Shown here piece by piece: positions 10,047 to 18,216 of a stretch of 64,000 bases of DNA (within the stretch, counting starts at the first letter, position 1; every line of letters begins with the position of its first letter). The position numbers were made by a program, and so were the translations under genes. The stretch is taken from contig CACVAS010000036.1 of the NCBI GenBank assembly GCA_902727855.1, positions 62,001 to 126,000 on the forward strand, written 5' to 3'. The notes beneath the pieces were generated by a model. The model saw only the letters and a list, made by a program, of their open reading frames with translations. It was not told the DNA's origin and ran no database searches. The DNA is from an uncultured Sulfurovum sp. GTDB taxonomy: Bacteria > Campylobacterota > Campylobacteria > Campylobacterales > Sulfurovaceae.

Positions 10047-11495
10047 TTAAAATAAATAATTTATTTCCATACGAAGTTCATCATAGGAGGGGTTTAGTTT
10101 TTCAAAACCACTGGGTGTAACCATAGTATTTCCTACAACATGTGCATAACGTGTTTTAACATATAAACTTTTATCTAAAAAGGTTTTCGCAAAATCTAAC
10201 GTAAATACAGACGAGTCTGAAGGAACACCCTCTTTATGGTTATCAAAGTCTTGCAATACAAAACGCGAAAGTACTTTAAAATTTGGAATATGTTCAAACT
10301 CATAGTCAAGCTGTACCATGTAAGATTTTGTATTTGCATACCAATTATATTGTCCCATTGCTCTTGTAAAACCTGTAGTAGGAAAACCCCTCCACGGTGC
10401 TATAATATCACCTCTATCCTCAACTTGGGTATGTCCAAATCTCAGTTTAAAATTATCTTGAATGACATCAACTCTTAATCCATACATTTGTGTATCGACA
10501 CTATCAGGATTTGTATATCCAGTGGTCAATGTTTTAATGTTAGCACCACCAATCTTACCTGCACCGTTATCAAGTTGCTTCATATATCGTACGCCAGGTA
10601 CTATCGTCCAGTTCTCTATATCTAGCCTATAGTGTGCTTCTAACATTCCAGAAGAAACCAAATCAGGTACAGAGGTATAGTTTAGTAACAAAGAGAGATT
10701 ACGAAAACTATTATTTTTCATCTCAACAATCATCAGTTTGTCTCTTATACCCAAGTCTTCTAATTTAGAGGAGGTTAATCCTCTATGCATTGCCGCATCA
10801 TCGTTTTCGCTATAACGGGCATAGGCATCTAGACTGTCATCTCCATATGCTAGAACATGATGAAAGTCTGTATGGTCCCTTAACTTCTGTTTTGTCAAAT
10901 ACCCAAGTTTTAACGATGTACCATAAAGAGATTTACTATAATAGGTTAAGCCCTCAAAACTATTAGGTATCATTTTTGTATCATTACTGGCTGTTAAATA
11001 ACTTTCAAACGTTTGACGCCCTGCTTTTAGAGTATGATCATCAAATGTGTACTCTAAATATCCTTGTGCTATCGTATTAAGAGTATTTTTATTTTGATGT
11101 AGTGCATTGTATCTACTCAATAGATCTTTACCCGCTTTATATATATGTACATCAGTAGCTTCTAAACTGCCTAATGCTTGTGTTGTGTATACACCTACAC
11201 CAAATCCAAATCCATTCAAATAAGCACTTCGATAATGAAAGCTAGTTCCCATTCCTGCTATCGCATGATTTTTACGACGATTATCGATTTCATTTTCCCA
11301 CTTAAAACCAAAACTATTGAATCGTAAACGTCCATAAAACATACCCTCAGAGAACATTTCTTCAAGACTAGAAACATCTTCCGGACTCTCTTTATGAAAA
11401 TGAATCATATTACATTTTAAACCATGTTTACATAATCCGTCCTCAGCTTCTAGAACAATAAACAAAGTCATTAACACCAGTAAAATTTTTAACAT
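10047..11495 (-). CDS. OprD-family outer membrane porin
   Basis: A 482-residue protein with a short N-terminal signal peptide (hydrophobic residues 2-16), alternating beta-strand patterns rich in Tyr/Phe/Gly, and a C-terminal phenylalanine, the usual BAM recognition end of outer membrane barrels. Length and composition match OprD-like porins common in Campylobacterota. It probably passes small solutes; specificity cannot be read. A short Cys-containing segment (residues 22-29) just after the signal is unusual for a porin and may form a disulfide. Confidence 0.8.
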   Translation of the reverse strand: MLKILLVLMTLFIVLEAEDGLCKHGLKCNMIHFHKESPEDVSSLEEMFSEGMFYGRLRFNSFGFKWENEIDNRRKNHAIAGMGTSFHYRSAYLNGFGFGVGVYTTQALGSLEATDVHIYKAGKDLLSRYNALHQNKNTLNTIAQGYLEYTFDDHTLKAGRQTFESYLTASNDTKMIPNSFEGLTYYSKSLYGTSLKLGYLTKQKLRDHTDFHHVLAYGDDSLDAYARYSENDDAAMHRGLTSSKLEDLGIRDKLMIVEMKNNSFRNLSLLLNYTSVPDLVSSGMLEAHYRLDIENWTIVPGVRYMKQLDNGAGKIGGANIKTLTTGYTNPDSVDTQMYGLRVDVIQDNFKLRFGHTQVEDRGDIIAPWRGFPTTGFTRAMGQYNWYANTKSYMVQLDYEFEHIPNFKVLSRFVLQDFDNHKEGVPSDSSVFTLDFAKTFLDKSLYVKTRYAHVVGNTMVTPSGFEKLNPSYDELRMEINYLF

Positions 11496-11639
11496 GGTCT
11501 ACTTTTCCTTATAGCTCTAAATCGAGAGATGTACTCATTTTTTGACTTGATTCATTTCATACAAATATAGTGAAATAATCTGCATAAATTTTTTATTTAT
11601 GAAGCATAACTAAATATCTATAAATTCAAACAGGAGAAG

Positions 11640-12659
11640 TTAAATTTTAAAAGAAAAGGTTGAGCCTATGTTTAGTTCACTCTCAATCTCTAGTTCAGAA
11701 TGATGTAAAGTTAAAATACTTTTAACAATAGAAAGTCCCAATCCCATAGAGTTATCCCAATTTTGTGTATCAGAACGATAGAATTTTTTAGTCAATTTAG
11801 AAATATCTTTTGCTAGAACGCCATCACCTTTATCGTGTACAGAAATAATACCTTCCTTGACAGAGACAATCACTTCATCCTTTGAGTACTTCAATGCATT
11901 TTCTATAAGGTTTTTTACTACAATCTCTATGAGTGTTCTATCTGCATCTACCTCATATCTGTTTCCAATAATTTGTATCTCTCTTGTACTATATTTCTCA
12001 AAGAGAGAAAGTTTTACTTCTTCCAATAGTGACATAACATCAAATTTTGTCGGGTGTACATTTGCCTCACCACTTTCAAATTTATTCCATAAAACAAGCC
12101 GGCTTAAGAGTGACTCAATTTTATTACCATTGTTATATATTTTTCCAAGAAACTTTTCTTGTAGTGCAGGTGGGATATGTTTATCTTCTTCTAATGTTTG
12201 TGCATAACCCATGATAGATGCTATAGGATTTCTAAACTCATGAGCGATGGCCGATATCATATCGGCGCGTTGACGGTTTTTAAGTTTAAGCTTTGCATTA
12301 TAACGCTGTTTAACTTCTTCTCTTTTTTTAGACTTTCTAAGTACTTTAATGAGGTTTAGATTTATCTCTTCAAATTCATGTGTAAAAAAATGTGCTTTGT
12401 ACTCTACCTTATCTATTTTAGTCAAGTTTTTAAGATAAGTATTGATAGTCGTTAATTCTTTTTCCATACGCTTTGCACCACGGTATATTGCAAAAATAAA
12501 CATACTAAATGCCATTGCGATTAATAGTAGTACCATATATACAACATATATATCATCTAAAAGTGAAAAAAGAAAGAGTGCAATCAGCAATAAAATACCC
12601 ACCGCCATAGTGACCAGTCTTGCTAAAATATACTCTTTAAAGTGTGGTCTGCTGTGCAT
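11640..12659 (-). CDS. Orphan membrane sensor histidine kinase
   Basis: A 339-residue kinase. Two hydrophobic helices lie at about residues 14-33 and 37-58 with almost no periplasmic loop between them, so it likely senses within the membrane or cytoplasm. A coiled linker (about 60-130) leads to a HisKA domain with phospho-accepting His140 in an H-E-F-R-N-P box, then an HATPase_c domain (N box near 250, G boxes near 280 and 305-315). No response regulator is adjacent, which is unusual. The periplasmic thioredoxin gene ends 25 bases upstream, so they may be co-transcribed. Confidence 0.87.
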   Translation of the reverse strand: MHSRPHFKEYILARLVTMAVGILLLIALFLFSLLDDIYVVYMVLLLIAMAFSMFIFAIYRGAKRMEKELTTINTYLKNLTKIDKVEYKAHFFTHEFEEINLNLIKVLRKSKKREEVKQRYNAKLKLKNRQRADMISAIAHEFRNPIASIMGYAQTLEEDKHIPPALQEKFLGKIYNNGNKIESLLSRLVLWNKFESGEANVHPTKFDVMSLLEEVKLSLFEKYSTREIQIIGNRYEVDADRTLIEIVVKNLIENALKYSKDEVIVSVKEGIISVHDKGDGVLAKDISKLTKKFYRSDTQNWDNSMGLGLSIVKSILTLHHSELEIESELNIGSTFSFKI

Positions 12660-12683
12660 TAAACTCTCTTTATTACTTCAAAA

Positions 12684-13073
12684 TTATTTTGATTTTCTTT
12701 CAACATCATTTAAATATGCATTAAAATCTTCGACATTAAAATACCCAATGACCTCTTCTACAACTGTTTTATCTGATTTCATAAAAAAGACAGTAGGAGC
12801 ACCATGCACCTTAGGCAACTTTGACATTTCACTTTTGTCACTACGCATCACTTTCACTAGAGCATATTTTTCAATTCTCTTTGTAATACGCTCATCTAAG
12901 AGTGTACGTTCTTTCATCTTGCTACACCATCCACAATACTCACTCTCAACCATAACCATAACCAATGTATTCTCTGATTGTGCCTTTGTAAATGCTGTAG
13001 CTATATCTTTTTCCCAATCAAGAGAAAAAAGCATACTTGATAATACAAATATAGCCAATACTATTTTTTTCAT
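12684..13073 (-). CDS. Small exported thioredoxin-like protein
   Basis: 129 residues: an N-terminal signal peptide (hydrophobic 4-17) and a thioredoxin fold with Cys47-Gly-Trp-Cys50 and a Pro near 93 that fits the cis-proline loop. Proteins like this reduce or isomerise periplasmic disulfides, including those of cytochrome maturation, but the partner is not evident. GGAGA just upstream supports the ATG. It is followed by the histidine kinase gene on the same strand. Confidence 0.82.
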   Translation of the reverse strand: MKKIVLAIFVLSSMLFSLDWEKDIATAFTKAQSENTLVMVMVESEYCGWCSKMKERTLLDERITKRIEKYALVKVMRSDKSEMSKLPKVHGAPTVFFMKSDKTVVEEVIGYFNVEDFNAYLNDVERKSK

Positions 13074-13103
13074 TTTATCTCCTTCATACTATTAAAATCT
13101 CTG

Positions 13104-14201
13104 TTATTTAAATTGTGTCATCAAGTCTTTAAATACTGCATAAAGACTCTCTACTTCTTTAATGGACGTTCGTTCATTTGCTGCATGTATGGTATCATTA
13201 ATCACACCAAATTCTACAACATCAATACCAAATGCCCCCATAAACCTTGCATCACTTGTCCCTCCAGCCGTGGAGAGTTTTGTCTTTTTCTTTGTGACAT
13301 TTTCAATACTTGTTTGCAATTTTTTTACAATTTGAGAATCTCTTTTTGTCACAAAAGGGTAAGAGCCTTGTGTTAACGCTAAATCAAAATTTAAACCTTG
13401 AAGTACCTCATCAATATGTTGTCTTATCGTTTCTTGCGTTGTTTTTGTTGAATTACGTACATTAAACATAATCTTTAATTCACTAGGTGTAACATTGGTA
13501 ACTTCCATACCTCCACGTACATCAGTAATAACCATTTGTGAAGGTGCAAAGTTCTCATCGCCATTGTCTAGGTTTACCCCTGCAATCTTTTCTAATAATG
13601 GTGCGAGTTGATGTACAGGGTTGATAGCTTTTTCAGGGTATGCAGCATGTCCCTGCTTTCCATGGATGGTTAAATACCCATTAATTGAACCTCTACGGCC
13701 TATTTTAATGGCATCTCCAAACTCACTTTCACATGTAGGCTCTGCTACAAGACAATAGTCTGGTAACATATTCTTTTCTTTCAAATATTCAAGCATAACA
13801 ACCGTGCCGTACTTCGCATCACCCTCTTCATCTGAAGTTAGTAACAAAGAGAGCGTACCGTTGAATGCTTCAACATCTTTACACGTTTGTACAAAAGCGG
13901 CTACACCAGATTTCATATCTTGTGTACCTCTAGCGTAGATGTTACCCTCTTTAATGAGAGGGACAAAAGGGTTTGTATCCCATCCTTTTCCTGCAGGAAC
14001 AACATCAAGGTGCCCAGCAAAACATACATGATCACCTTCGCCAAACTTCTTTTGAAGAAAAAGGTTTGTTACCCCTTCTTTATTAACATACATTGCTTCA
14101 AAGTCTCCAAGGTACTCTTCTATAAATTTAATTGAACCTGCATCATCAGGTGTGAGTGATTTAAAACTTAAAAGCTTTAACAAAAGATCAACGACATTCA
14201 T
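13104..14201 (-). CDS. dapE: Succinyl-diaminopimelate desuccinylase
   Basis: 365 residues, a full-length M20-family zinc hydrolase. The metal-binding His-Leu-Asp motif is in the Ala-Gly-His-Leu-Asp-Val stretch near residue 63, followed by an Asp in Gly-Thr-Gln-Asp-Met near 96 and an Asp-Glu-Glu motif near 131. The Gly-Gly-Thr-Ser-Asp-Ala motif near 315 is typical of DapE. It removes succinate from N-succinyl-LL-diaminopimelate in lysine and peptidoglycan synthesis. The esterase gene ends 32 bases upstream on the same strand. Confidence 0.93.
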   Translation of the reverse strand: MNVVDLLLKLLSFKSLTPDDAGSIKFIEEYLGDFEAMYVNKEGVTNLFLQKKFGEGDHVCFAGHLDVVPAGKGWDTNPFVPLIKEGNIYARGTQDMKSGVAAFVQTCKDVEAFNGTLSLLLTSDEEGDAKYGTVVMLEYLKEKNMLPDYCLVAEPTCESEFGDAIKIGRRGSINGYLTIHGKQGHAAYPEKAINPVHQLAPLLEKIAGVNLDNGDENFAPSQMVITDVRGGMEVTNVTPSELKIMFNVRNSTKTTQETIRQHIDEVLQGLNFDLALTQGSYPFVTKRDSQIVKKLQTSIENVTKKKTKLSTAGGTSDARFMGAFGIDVVEFGVINDTIHAANERTSIKEVESLYAVFKDLMTQFK

Positions 14202-14233
14202 AACTATTACCCATTTCTTTTAAAATTTTTTAT

Positions 14234-14785
14234 CTAAAGTTTGCTATCAAAGTTTTCTATCATAGAAAGGTAATCATCAATATTTTCAAAACGATGATTT
14301 CCACCTACTTCAATAACAACACGATGTTTATTATAGAGTGATTGTGCTTTAGTATAATCTAAGACTTCATCTGCGCTTTGTAAAAGCAATAGATATTGTC
14401 CATTCTTTGGCTCTACAGCTAAAGGGATTAACGCTTCCAAATATTTTTCTTTAAAATCAAATGGAACATTATCACAAAACCTTTTTTGCATACCTACATA
14501 ACTGACAAGTGTTTTCCAAGGCTGTGTCGATGGATTAATAAGCACTGCCTTTAACCCAAACTTTTCAGCCAAATACGTAGCATAAAATCCACCCAACGAT
14601 GAACCTATAAGAAGTACATCATCTAAATCTTCAAGCAATGTTTCAATAGATTCAATTGCCTTATTCGGGGAAGGGTCTAAATCTGGGCAAAGTACATTGT
14701 TCTCACCAAAATATTTTTTCAATGTTGTAGACTTATTGCCTACACCACATGAAGCAAAACCGTGTAAGTAGAGTATTGTTCTCAT
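14234..14785 (-). CDS. YqiA-type alpha/beta-hydrolase (UPF0227 esterase)
   Basis: A 183-residue alpha/beta-hydrolase. It opens with an Ile-Leu-Tyr-Leu-His-Gly-Phe motif, has a Gly-Ser-Ser-Leu-Gly-Gly nucleophile elbow near residue 69 and a late His in Gly-Gly-Asn-His-Arg-Phe that fits the catalytic triad; this pattern is the YqiA family. I set the start at ATG 14785, one base after the rhodanese stop. A longer frame to 14827 would overlap that gene by 41 bases and add an atypical head. The substrate is unknown (short-chain esters are typical). Confidence 0.82.
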   Translation of the reverse strand: MRTILYLHGFASCGVGNKSTTLKKYFGENNVLCPDLDPSPNKAIESIETLLEDLDDVLLIGSSLGGFYATYLAEKFGLKAVLINPSTQPWKTLVSYVGMQKRFCDNVPFDFKEKYLEALIPLAVEPKNGQYLLLLQSADEVLDYTKAQSLYNKHRVVIEVGGNHRFENIDDYLSMIENFDSKL

Positions 14786-14786
14786 A

Positions 14787-15137
14787 TTATCTATTGATAT
14801 CACCACGATACGAGACAATACCACCATAATGGTTAATCACACTTTTATGTCCACTTTTAGCAAAAATATTTTGTACCTGTCCACTTCTATTACCTGTACG
14901 ACAAGTAAATATCACTGTTTTATCTTCTACTTCATGAAAAAAGTCTTTGGCCCACTGCTCGAACATTGAAGTGGGCTTGAGTAGATCGGCACCTTTTATA
15001 TGTCCCATTTCAAACTCCATATCTTCTCTTACATCTACCAAAAGAAAATTGACTTTTCCCATCTCTCTTGCCTCAAGTAAAGATTGAAGCTCTACAGAGT
15101 TTACATCTCTTTTTTCCAATAATGCCTGCACTAACAT
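14787..15137 (-). CDS. Rhodanese-like sulfurtransferase
   Basis: 116 residues, a single rhodanese domain. The active-site loop is Cys79-Arg-Thr-Gly-Asn-Arg-Ser-Gly, and an Asp-Val-Arg-Glu motif lies near residue 35, as in sulfurtransferases that carry a persulfide on cysteine. No signal peptide, so it is cytoplasmic. A ribosome site AGAGGA precedes the ATG. It is one base from the esterase gene downstream, indicating an operon. In a sulfur-metabolising host it may handle sulfane sulfur, but this is inference. Confidence 0.85.
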   Translation of the reverse strand: MLVQALLEKRDVNSVELQSLLEAREMGKVNFLLVDVREDMEFEMGHIKGADLLKPTSMFEQWAKDFFHEVEDKTVIFTCRTGNRSGQVQNIFAKSGHKSVINHYGGIVSYRGDINR

Positions 15138-15212
15138 TCCTCTTACTATAAAAATAAGGATGAATTATAGTAATTTATGATTATTATTTCCTTAGCTTAC
15201 TTTATTTAAGCT

Positions 15213-15578
15213 CTAATTCGATTTTTCTGCTATCTTAGCTAACTGTTCTTCTTTATACTCAGGGGTACAAAAAATTTGGCAATGACAAATACCAGTTTCA
15301 GGTATCTCTTTTTCTATGGCTGGTTTACATGGGCATATGCGCTCATCTGTACTTTTGAATTTACCTTCTTTATCCGGATCAGGCTCTACCATAAAACAAG
15401 GGCAAAAACGTTTACCATAAAGCAATTTATGGCGTGCTAGTCCCATAGAGACACCTTCATTGACATCATCATTTGGACCATACACCCAACCTTTACTTTC
15501 ACAGACTTTATCTGTAAATTTTTCTGTTTTTTCCATTTCAGCTTTAAACGCATCTGAATTCATATCTATTTGTTGCAT
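15213..15578 (-). CDS. Ferredoxin-thioredoxin reductase catalytic-subunit-like FeS protein
   Basis: 121 residues with the cysteine pattern of the FTR catalytic (beta) chain: FCPC near residue 68, CPC near 91, CHC near 106, and the Pro-Glu-Tyr that follows. In plants and cyanobacteria FTR uses a [4Fe-4S] cluster and an adjacent disulfide to reduce thioredoxin with electrons from ferredoxin. Many anaerobes and microaerophiles carry such a chain without the variable subunit, and no FTR alpha chain is seen here. AAGGAG precedes the ATG. It is divergent from gatC. Confidence 0.87.
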   Translation of the reverse strand: MQQIDMNSDAFKAEMEKTEKFTDKVCESKGWVYGPNDDVNEGVSMGLARHKLLYGKRFCPCFMVEPDPDKEGKFKSTDERICPCKPAIEKEIPETGICHCQIFCTPEYKEEQLAKIAEKSN

Positions 15579-15667
15579 GACTTGTTCTCCTTATATGTTT
15601 CTTTAAGAGTAGTTATATCTAAACAAAATTAATATATAATGAGTAAAATATTTAATAAAGGCAACAC

Positions 15668-15958
15668 ATGCAAATTGATGATGCTGTTTTAGCAAAATTA
15701 GAAAAACTTTCTCACTTACGTGTAGATGAGAGCAAAAAAGATGAAATTAAAGAGCAACTTTCAGGGATTTTAAACTATATTGAAAACCTTAATGAACTAA
15801 ATACAGATACACTTTCATCTTCTTTTTCTACACTTGAAGGTGGAACACCATTACGTGAAGACACACCTAGAGAGTCAACAACTATTCCACAAGATATCTT
15901 GTCTCATGCACCAAACAGCACAGATGACTTCTTTATTGTGCCAGCAATTATCGAATAG
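15668..15958 (+). CDS. gatC: Asp-tRNA(Asn)/Glu-tRNA(Gln) amidotransferase subunit C
   Basis: 96 residues, the usual length of GatC, with a conserved N-terminal leucine-rich helix and the Pro-Leu-Arg-Glu-Asp motif near residue 57. GatC holds GatA and GatB together; the complex amidates mischarged Glu-tRNA(Gln) and Asp-tRNA(Asn). gatA and gatB are not adjacent, as is common in Campylobacterota. A TATAAT box lies at 15635-15640. First gene of a plus-strand run (gatC, pilT, cvpA, fur-like, lysS). Confidence 0.92.
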   Translation: MQIDDAVLAKLEKLSHLRVDESKKDEIKEQLSGILNYIENLNELNTDTLSSSFSTLEGGTPLREDTPRESTTIPQDILSHAPNSTDDFFIVPAIIE

Positions 15959-15998
15959 AACGATTTTACAATATTATAATAAAATATGAGGAAAAAAC

Positions 15999-17063
15999 AT
16001 GGCCGCATTTGATATAAAAAAACTACTGCAAAGTGTTGTTGCATATGGAGCTTCAGACTTACACCTTGTAAGTAGATCTGAGCCTCAAATACGTTTAGAT
16101 GGCGTACTCAAAGCTGTCAATCTGCCAAAGCTCACTGGTGATGAGATTGAAGAGATGTGTTATGCTCTCATAACAGAGAAACAAAAGCAGTACTTTGAAG
16201 AACATGATGAACTCGACTTTGCACTCTTCCTTCCAAATATAGGTCGTTTTAGAGCGAACTATTACCGTGCTTTAGGTGATGTTGGTGCTGCATTTAGGGT
16301 TATTCCTATTGATGTACCCTCACTAGACGATTTAGGTGCGCCACAAATTTATAAAAAACTTGTTCAAAGAGAGAAGGGTCTCATTTTAGTAACCGGTCCC
16401 ACCGGTTCTGGTAAATCGACCACACTTGCTGCCATGCTCAATGAAATAAACCTCAATGAACATAAACATATTGTGACAGTAGAAGACCCAGTGGAATTTA
16501 TACACCAAAATAAAAAATGTGTCTTTTCTCATAGAGGAGTAGGAGAAGATACGCGTAGCTTTGCTACAGCATTAAAGTTTGCCATGCGTCAAGACCCCGA
16601 TATAATTCTTATTGGGGAGATGAGAGATAAAGAAACTATTGAAGCAGCACTCACTGCCGCAGAGACAGGACACCTCGTTTTTGGTACCCTTCACACCTCT
16701 TCAGCACCTGGTACTATCAACCGTATTATTGATGTATTTACAGGAGATGAACAACCACAAATTAGAGCGATGATATCTTCATCGTTAGTAGCAGTCATAG
16801 CACAAGCACTCCTCCCCAAAATAGATGGTGGACGTGTCGCAGCATCTGAAATACTTCTCACTAACCATGCTATTTCCAATCTTATAAGAGAGGACAAGGT
16901 ACACCAAATTTACTCACAAATGCAACTAGGTCAAACAGACAGTGGTATGCAAACACAAACACAAGCTCTACTCAAATACGTTCAATCTGGTAAAATTTCA
17001 AGAGAGACTGCACTTCAATATGCCAATAAAGCAGATGAAGTCAAAAAAGCACTTATGTACTAA
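15999..17063 (+). CDS. pilT: PilT-type twitching motility ATPase
   Basis: 354 residues with the full PilT layout: an N-terminal PAS-like domain, Walker A GPTGSGKS at residues 133-140, a Walker B region in an Ile-Leu-Ile-Gly-Glu-Met-Arg context (Asp boxes near 190-210), and a His box near 225-230. The AIRNLIRE-like motif of PilT appears as Ala-Ile-Ser-Asn-Leu-Ile-Arg-Glu near 290, which favours PilT over PilB. It powers type IV pilus retraction. No other pilus genes are in the window, so it may serve a remote pilus or a competence system. Confidence 0.9.
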   Translation: MAAFDIKKLLQSVVAYGASDLHLVSRSEPQIRLDGVLKAVNLPKLTGDEIEEMCYALITEKQKQYFEEHDELDFALFLPNIGRFRANYYRALGDVGAAFRVIPIDVPSLDDLGAPQIYKKLVQREKGLILVTGPTGSGKSTTLAAMLNEINLNEHKHIVTVEDPVEFIHQNKKCVFSHRGVGEDTRSFATALKFAMRQDPDIILIGEMRDKETIEAALTAAETGHLVFGTLHTSSAPGTINRIIDVFTGDEQPQIRAMISSSLVAVIAQALLPKIDGGRVAASEILLTNHAISNLIREDKVHQIYSQMQLGQTDSGMQTQTQALLKYVQSGKISRETALQYANKADEVKKALMY

Positions 17064-17110
17064 AAGTCTTTTTAGATACAATTACAAAAATAGAAATAAG
17101 GACAAATAAC

Positions 17111-17758
17111 ATGGAAAACTTATCACTGGCAGACTTTACATACTTCGATATGGCAATAGCAGCAATCATCTTACTCTTGGCTATTAAAGGGTTCTTGCAT
17201 GGTTTTATTAAGGAACTTTTTAGTCTTGTAGGTCTTGTTGGTGGTGTCTATTTTGCATCGCGTCTCTCTGAAGATGCTGCTGCTTTTATTGATACTAATT
17301 TTTTACACCTTGAAAACACCTCTTTACTCAAACTTATTGGATTTATCTCTATACTTATTATTATTTGGCTTTCTGCTACTATCATAGGTGCCATTATTGC
17401 AAAAATAACTTCTGGAAAAGAGGTTGGTTTTTTTAGTAGAGTCTTTGGGTTTGTAACTTCTGGACTTAAATACTTTCTTATTTTTGGGCTTATCTTTACT
17501 GCACTCTCCAACGTAAAACTTGTCAAAGACAATCTTGGAGACTATGTTAAAGACTCAATTTTGTACCCTCATCTAACGACTGCTGGGGCATATCTCATCA
17601 ATCTTGATGAAAATACACAAATCAATGAAACAGCAACAACGACAATAGATACTGTTGAGAAAAACATAGAAAAAGCTGTAGATACAACTCAAGAGGCTGC
17701 CACTGAAGTACAAGATACCGTTATAACACCAGATAGTATAAATACTGAACGTAACTAG
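17111..17758 (+). CDS. CvpA family membrane protein
   Basis: 215 residues with four hydrophobic segments in the first 145 residues (about 12-30, 35-50, 70-95, 110-130) and a polar, Thr/Glu-rich C-terminal tail. The N-terminal pattern around residues 10-45, with Gly-Phe-Leu-His-Gly-Phe, fits CvpA, named for colicin V production but now linked more widely to envelope homeostasis. It is co-directional with fur-like, 8 bases apart, suggesting co-transcription. Confidence 0.82.
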   Translation: MENLSLADFTYFDMAIAAIILLLAIKGFLHGFIKELFSLVGLVGGVYFASRLSEDAAAFIDTNFLHLENTSLLKLIGFISILIIIWLSATIIGAIIAKITSGKEVGFFSRVFGFVTSGLKYFLIFGLIFTALSNVKLVKDNLGDYVKDSILYPHLTTAGAYLINLDENTQINETATTTIDTVEKNIEKAVDTTQEAATEVQDTVITPDSINTERN

Positions 17759-17766
17759 GTTCTACC

Positions 17767-18204
17767 ATGATAACATATGAACAACTTTTAGAAAAATTTA
17801 AAGCTATTTTAAAAAACAATACTTTAAAATTTACTAAACAAAGAGAATTAATTTTAAAATTTCTCTATGAAAATGATGAACACTATACACCTGAAGATAT
17901 TTATACCCTTTTAAAAGAGGAACACCCTGAGATTAATATAGGTATAGCAACAGTCTATCGTACACTTACACTTCTTGAAGAATCCAGTATCGCTTCTTCC
18001 ATCTCTTTTGGCGTACAAGGTAAAAAATATGAACTTGGACTCAAAAAACATCATGATCATCTTATCTGTACCCAATGTAATAATATTATAGAATTCTTCG
18101 ATGACATTATTGAAGAAAGACAAGAAGAGATAGCCAAAAAATTTAATTTTCAAATGACAGACCACACGATGAAAATCATAGGTTTATGCGAAAACTGCCA
18201 ATAG
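17767..18204 (+). CDS. Fur-family metalloregulator
   Basis: 145 residues, the size of Fur-family regulators. A winged-helix DNA-binding domain (to about residue 85) is followed by a metal-binding domain with His-His-Asp-His near 95-98 and structural zinc cysteines 101/104 and 141/144. It could be Fur (iron), PerR (peroxide) or Zur; the HHDH motif is shared by all three. Placement directly before lysS and after cvpA resembles the fur-lysS order of Campylobacter, which favours Fur. Confidence 0.87.
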   Translation: MITYEQLLEKFKAILKNNTLKFTKQRELILKFLYENDEHYTPEDIYTLLKEEHPEINIGIATVYRTLTLLEESSIASSISFGVQGKKYELGLKKHHDHLICTQCNNIIEFFDDIIEERQEEIAKKFNFQMTDHTMKIIGLCENCQ

Positions 18205-18216
18205 GAGCAACCCCCT

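Noticed and set aside
12442-13095. 217-codon plus-strand frame spanning the kinase and thioredoxin genes
   Set aside because: Overlaps two well-supported minus-strand genes; peptide is serine/leucine-rich noise.
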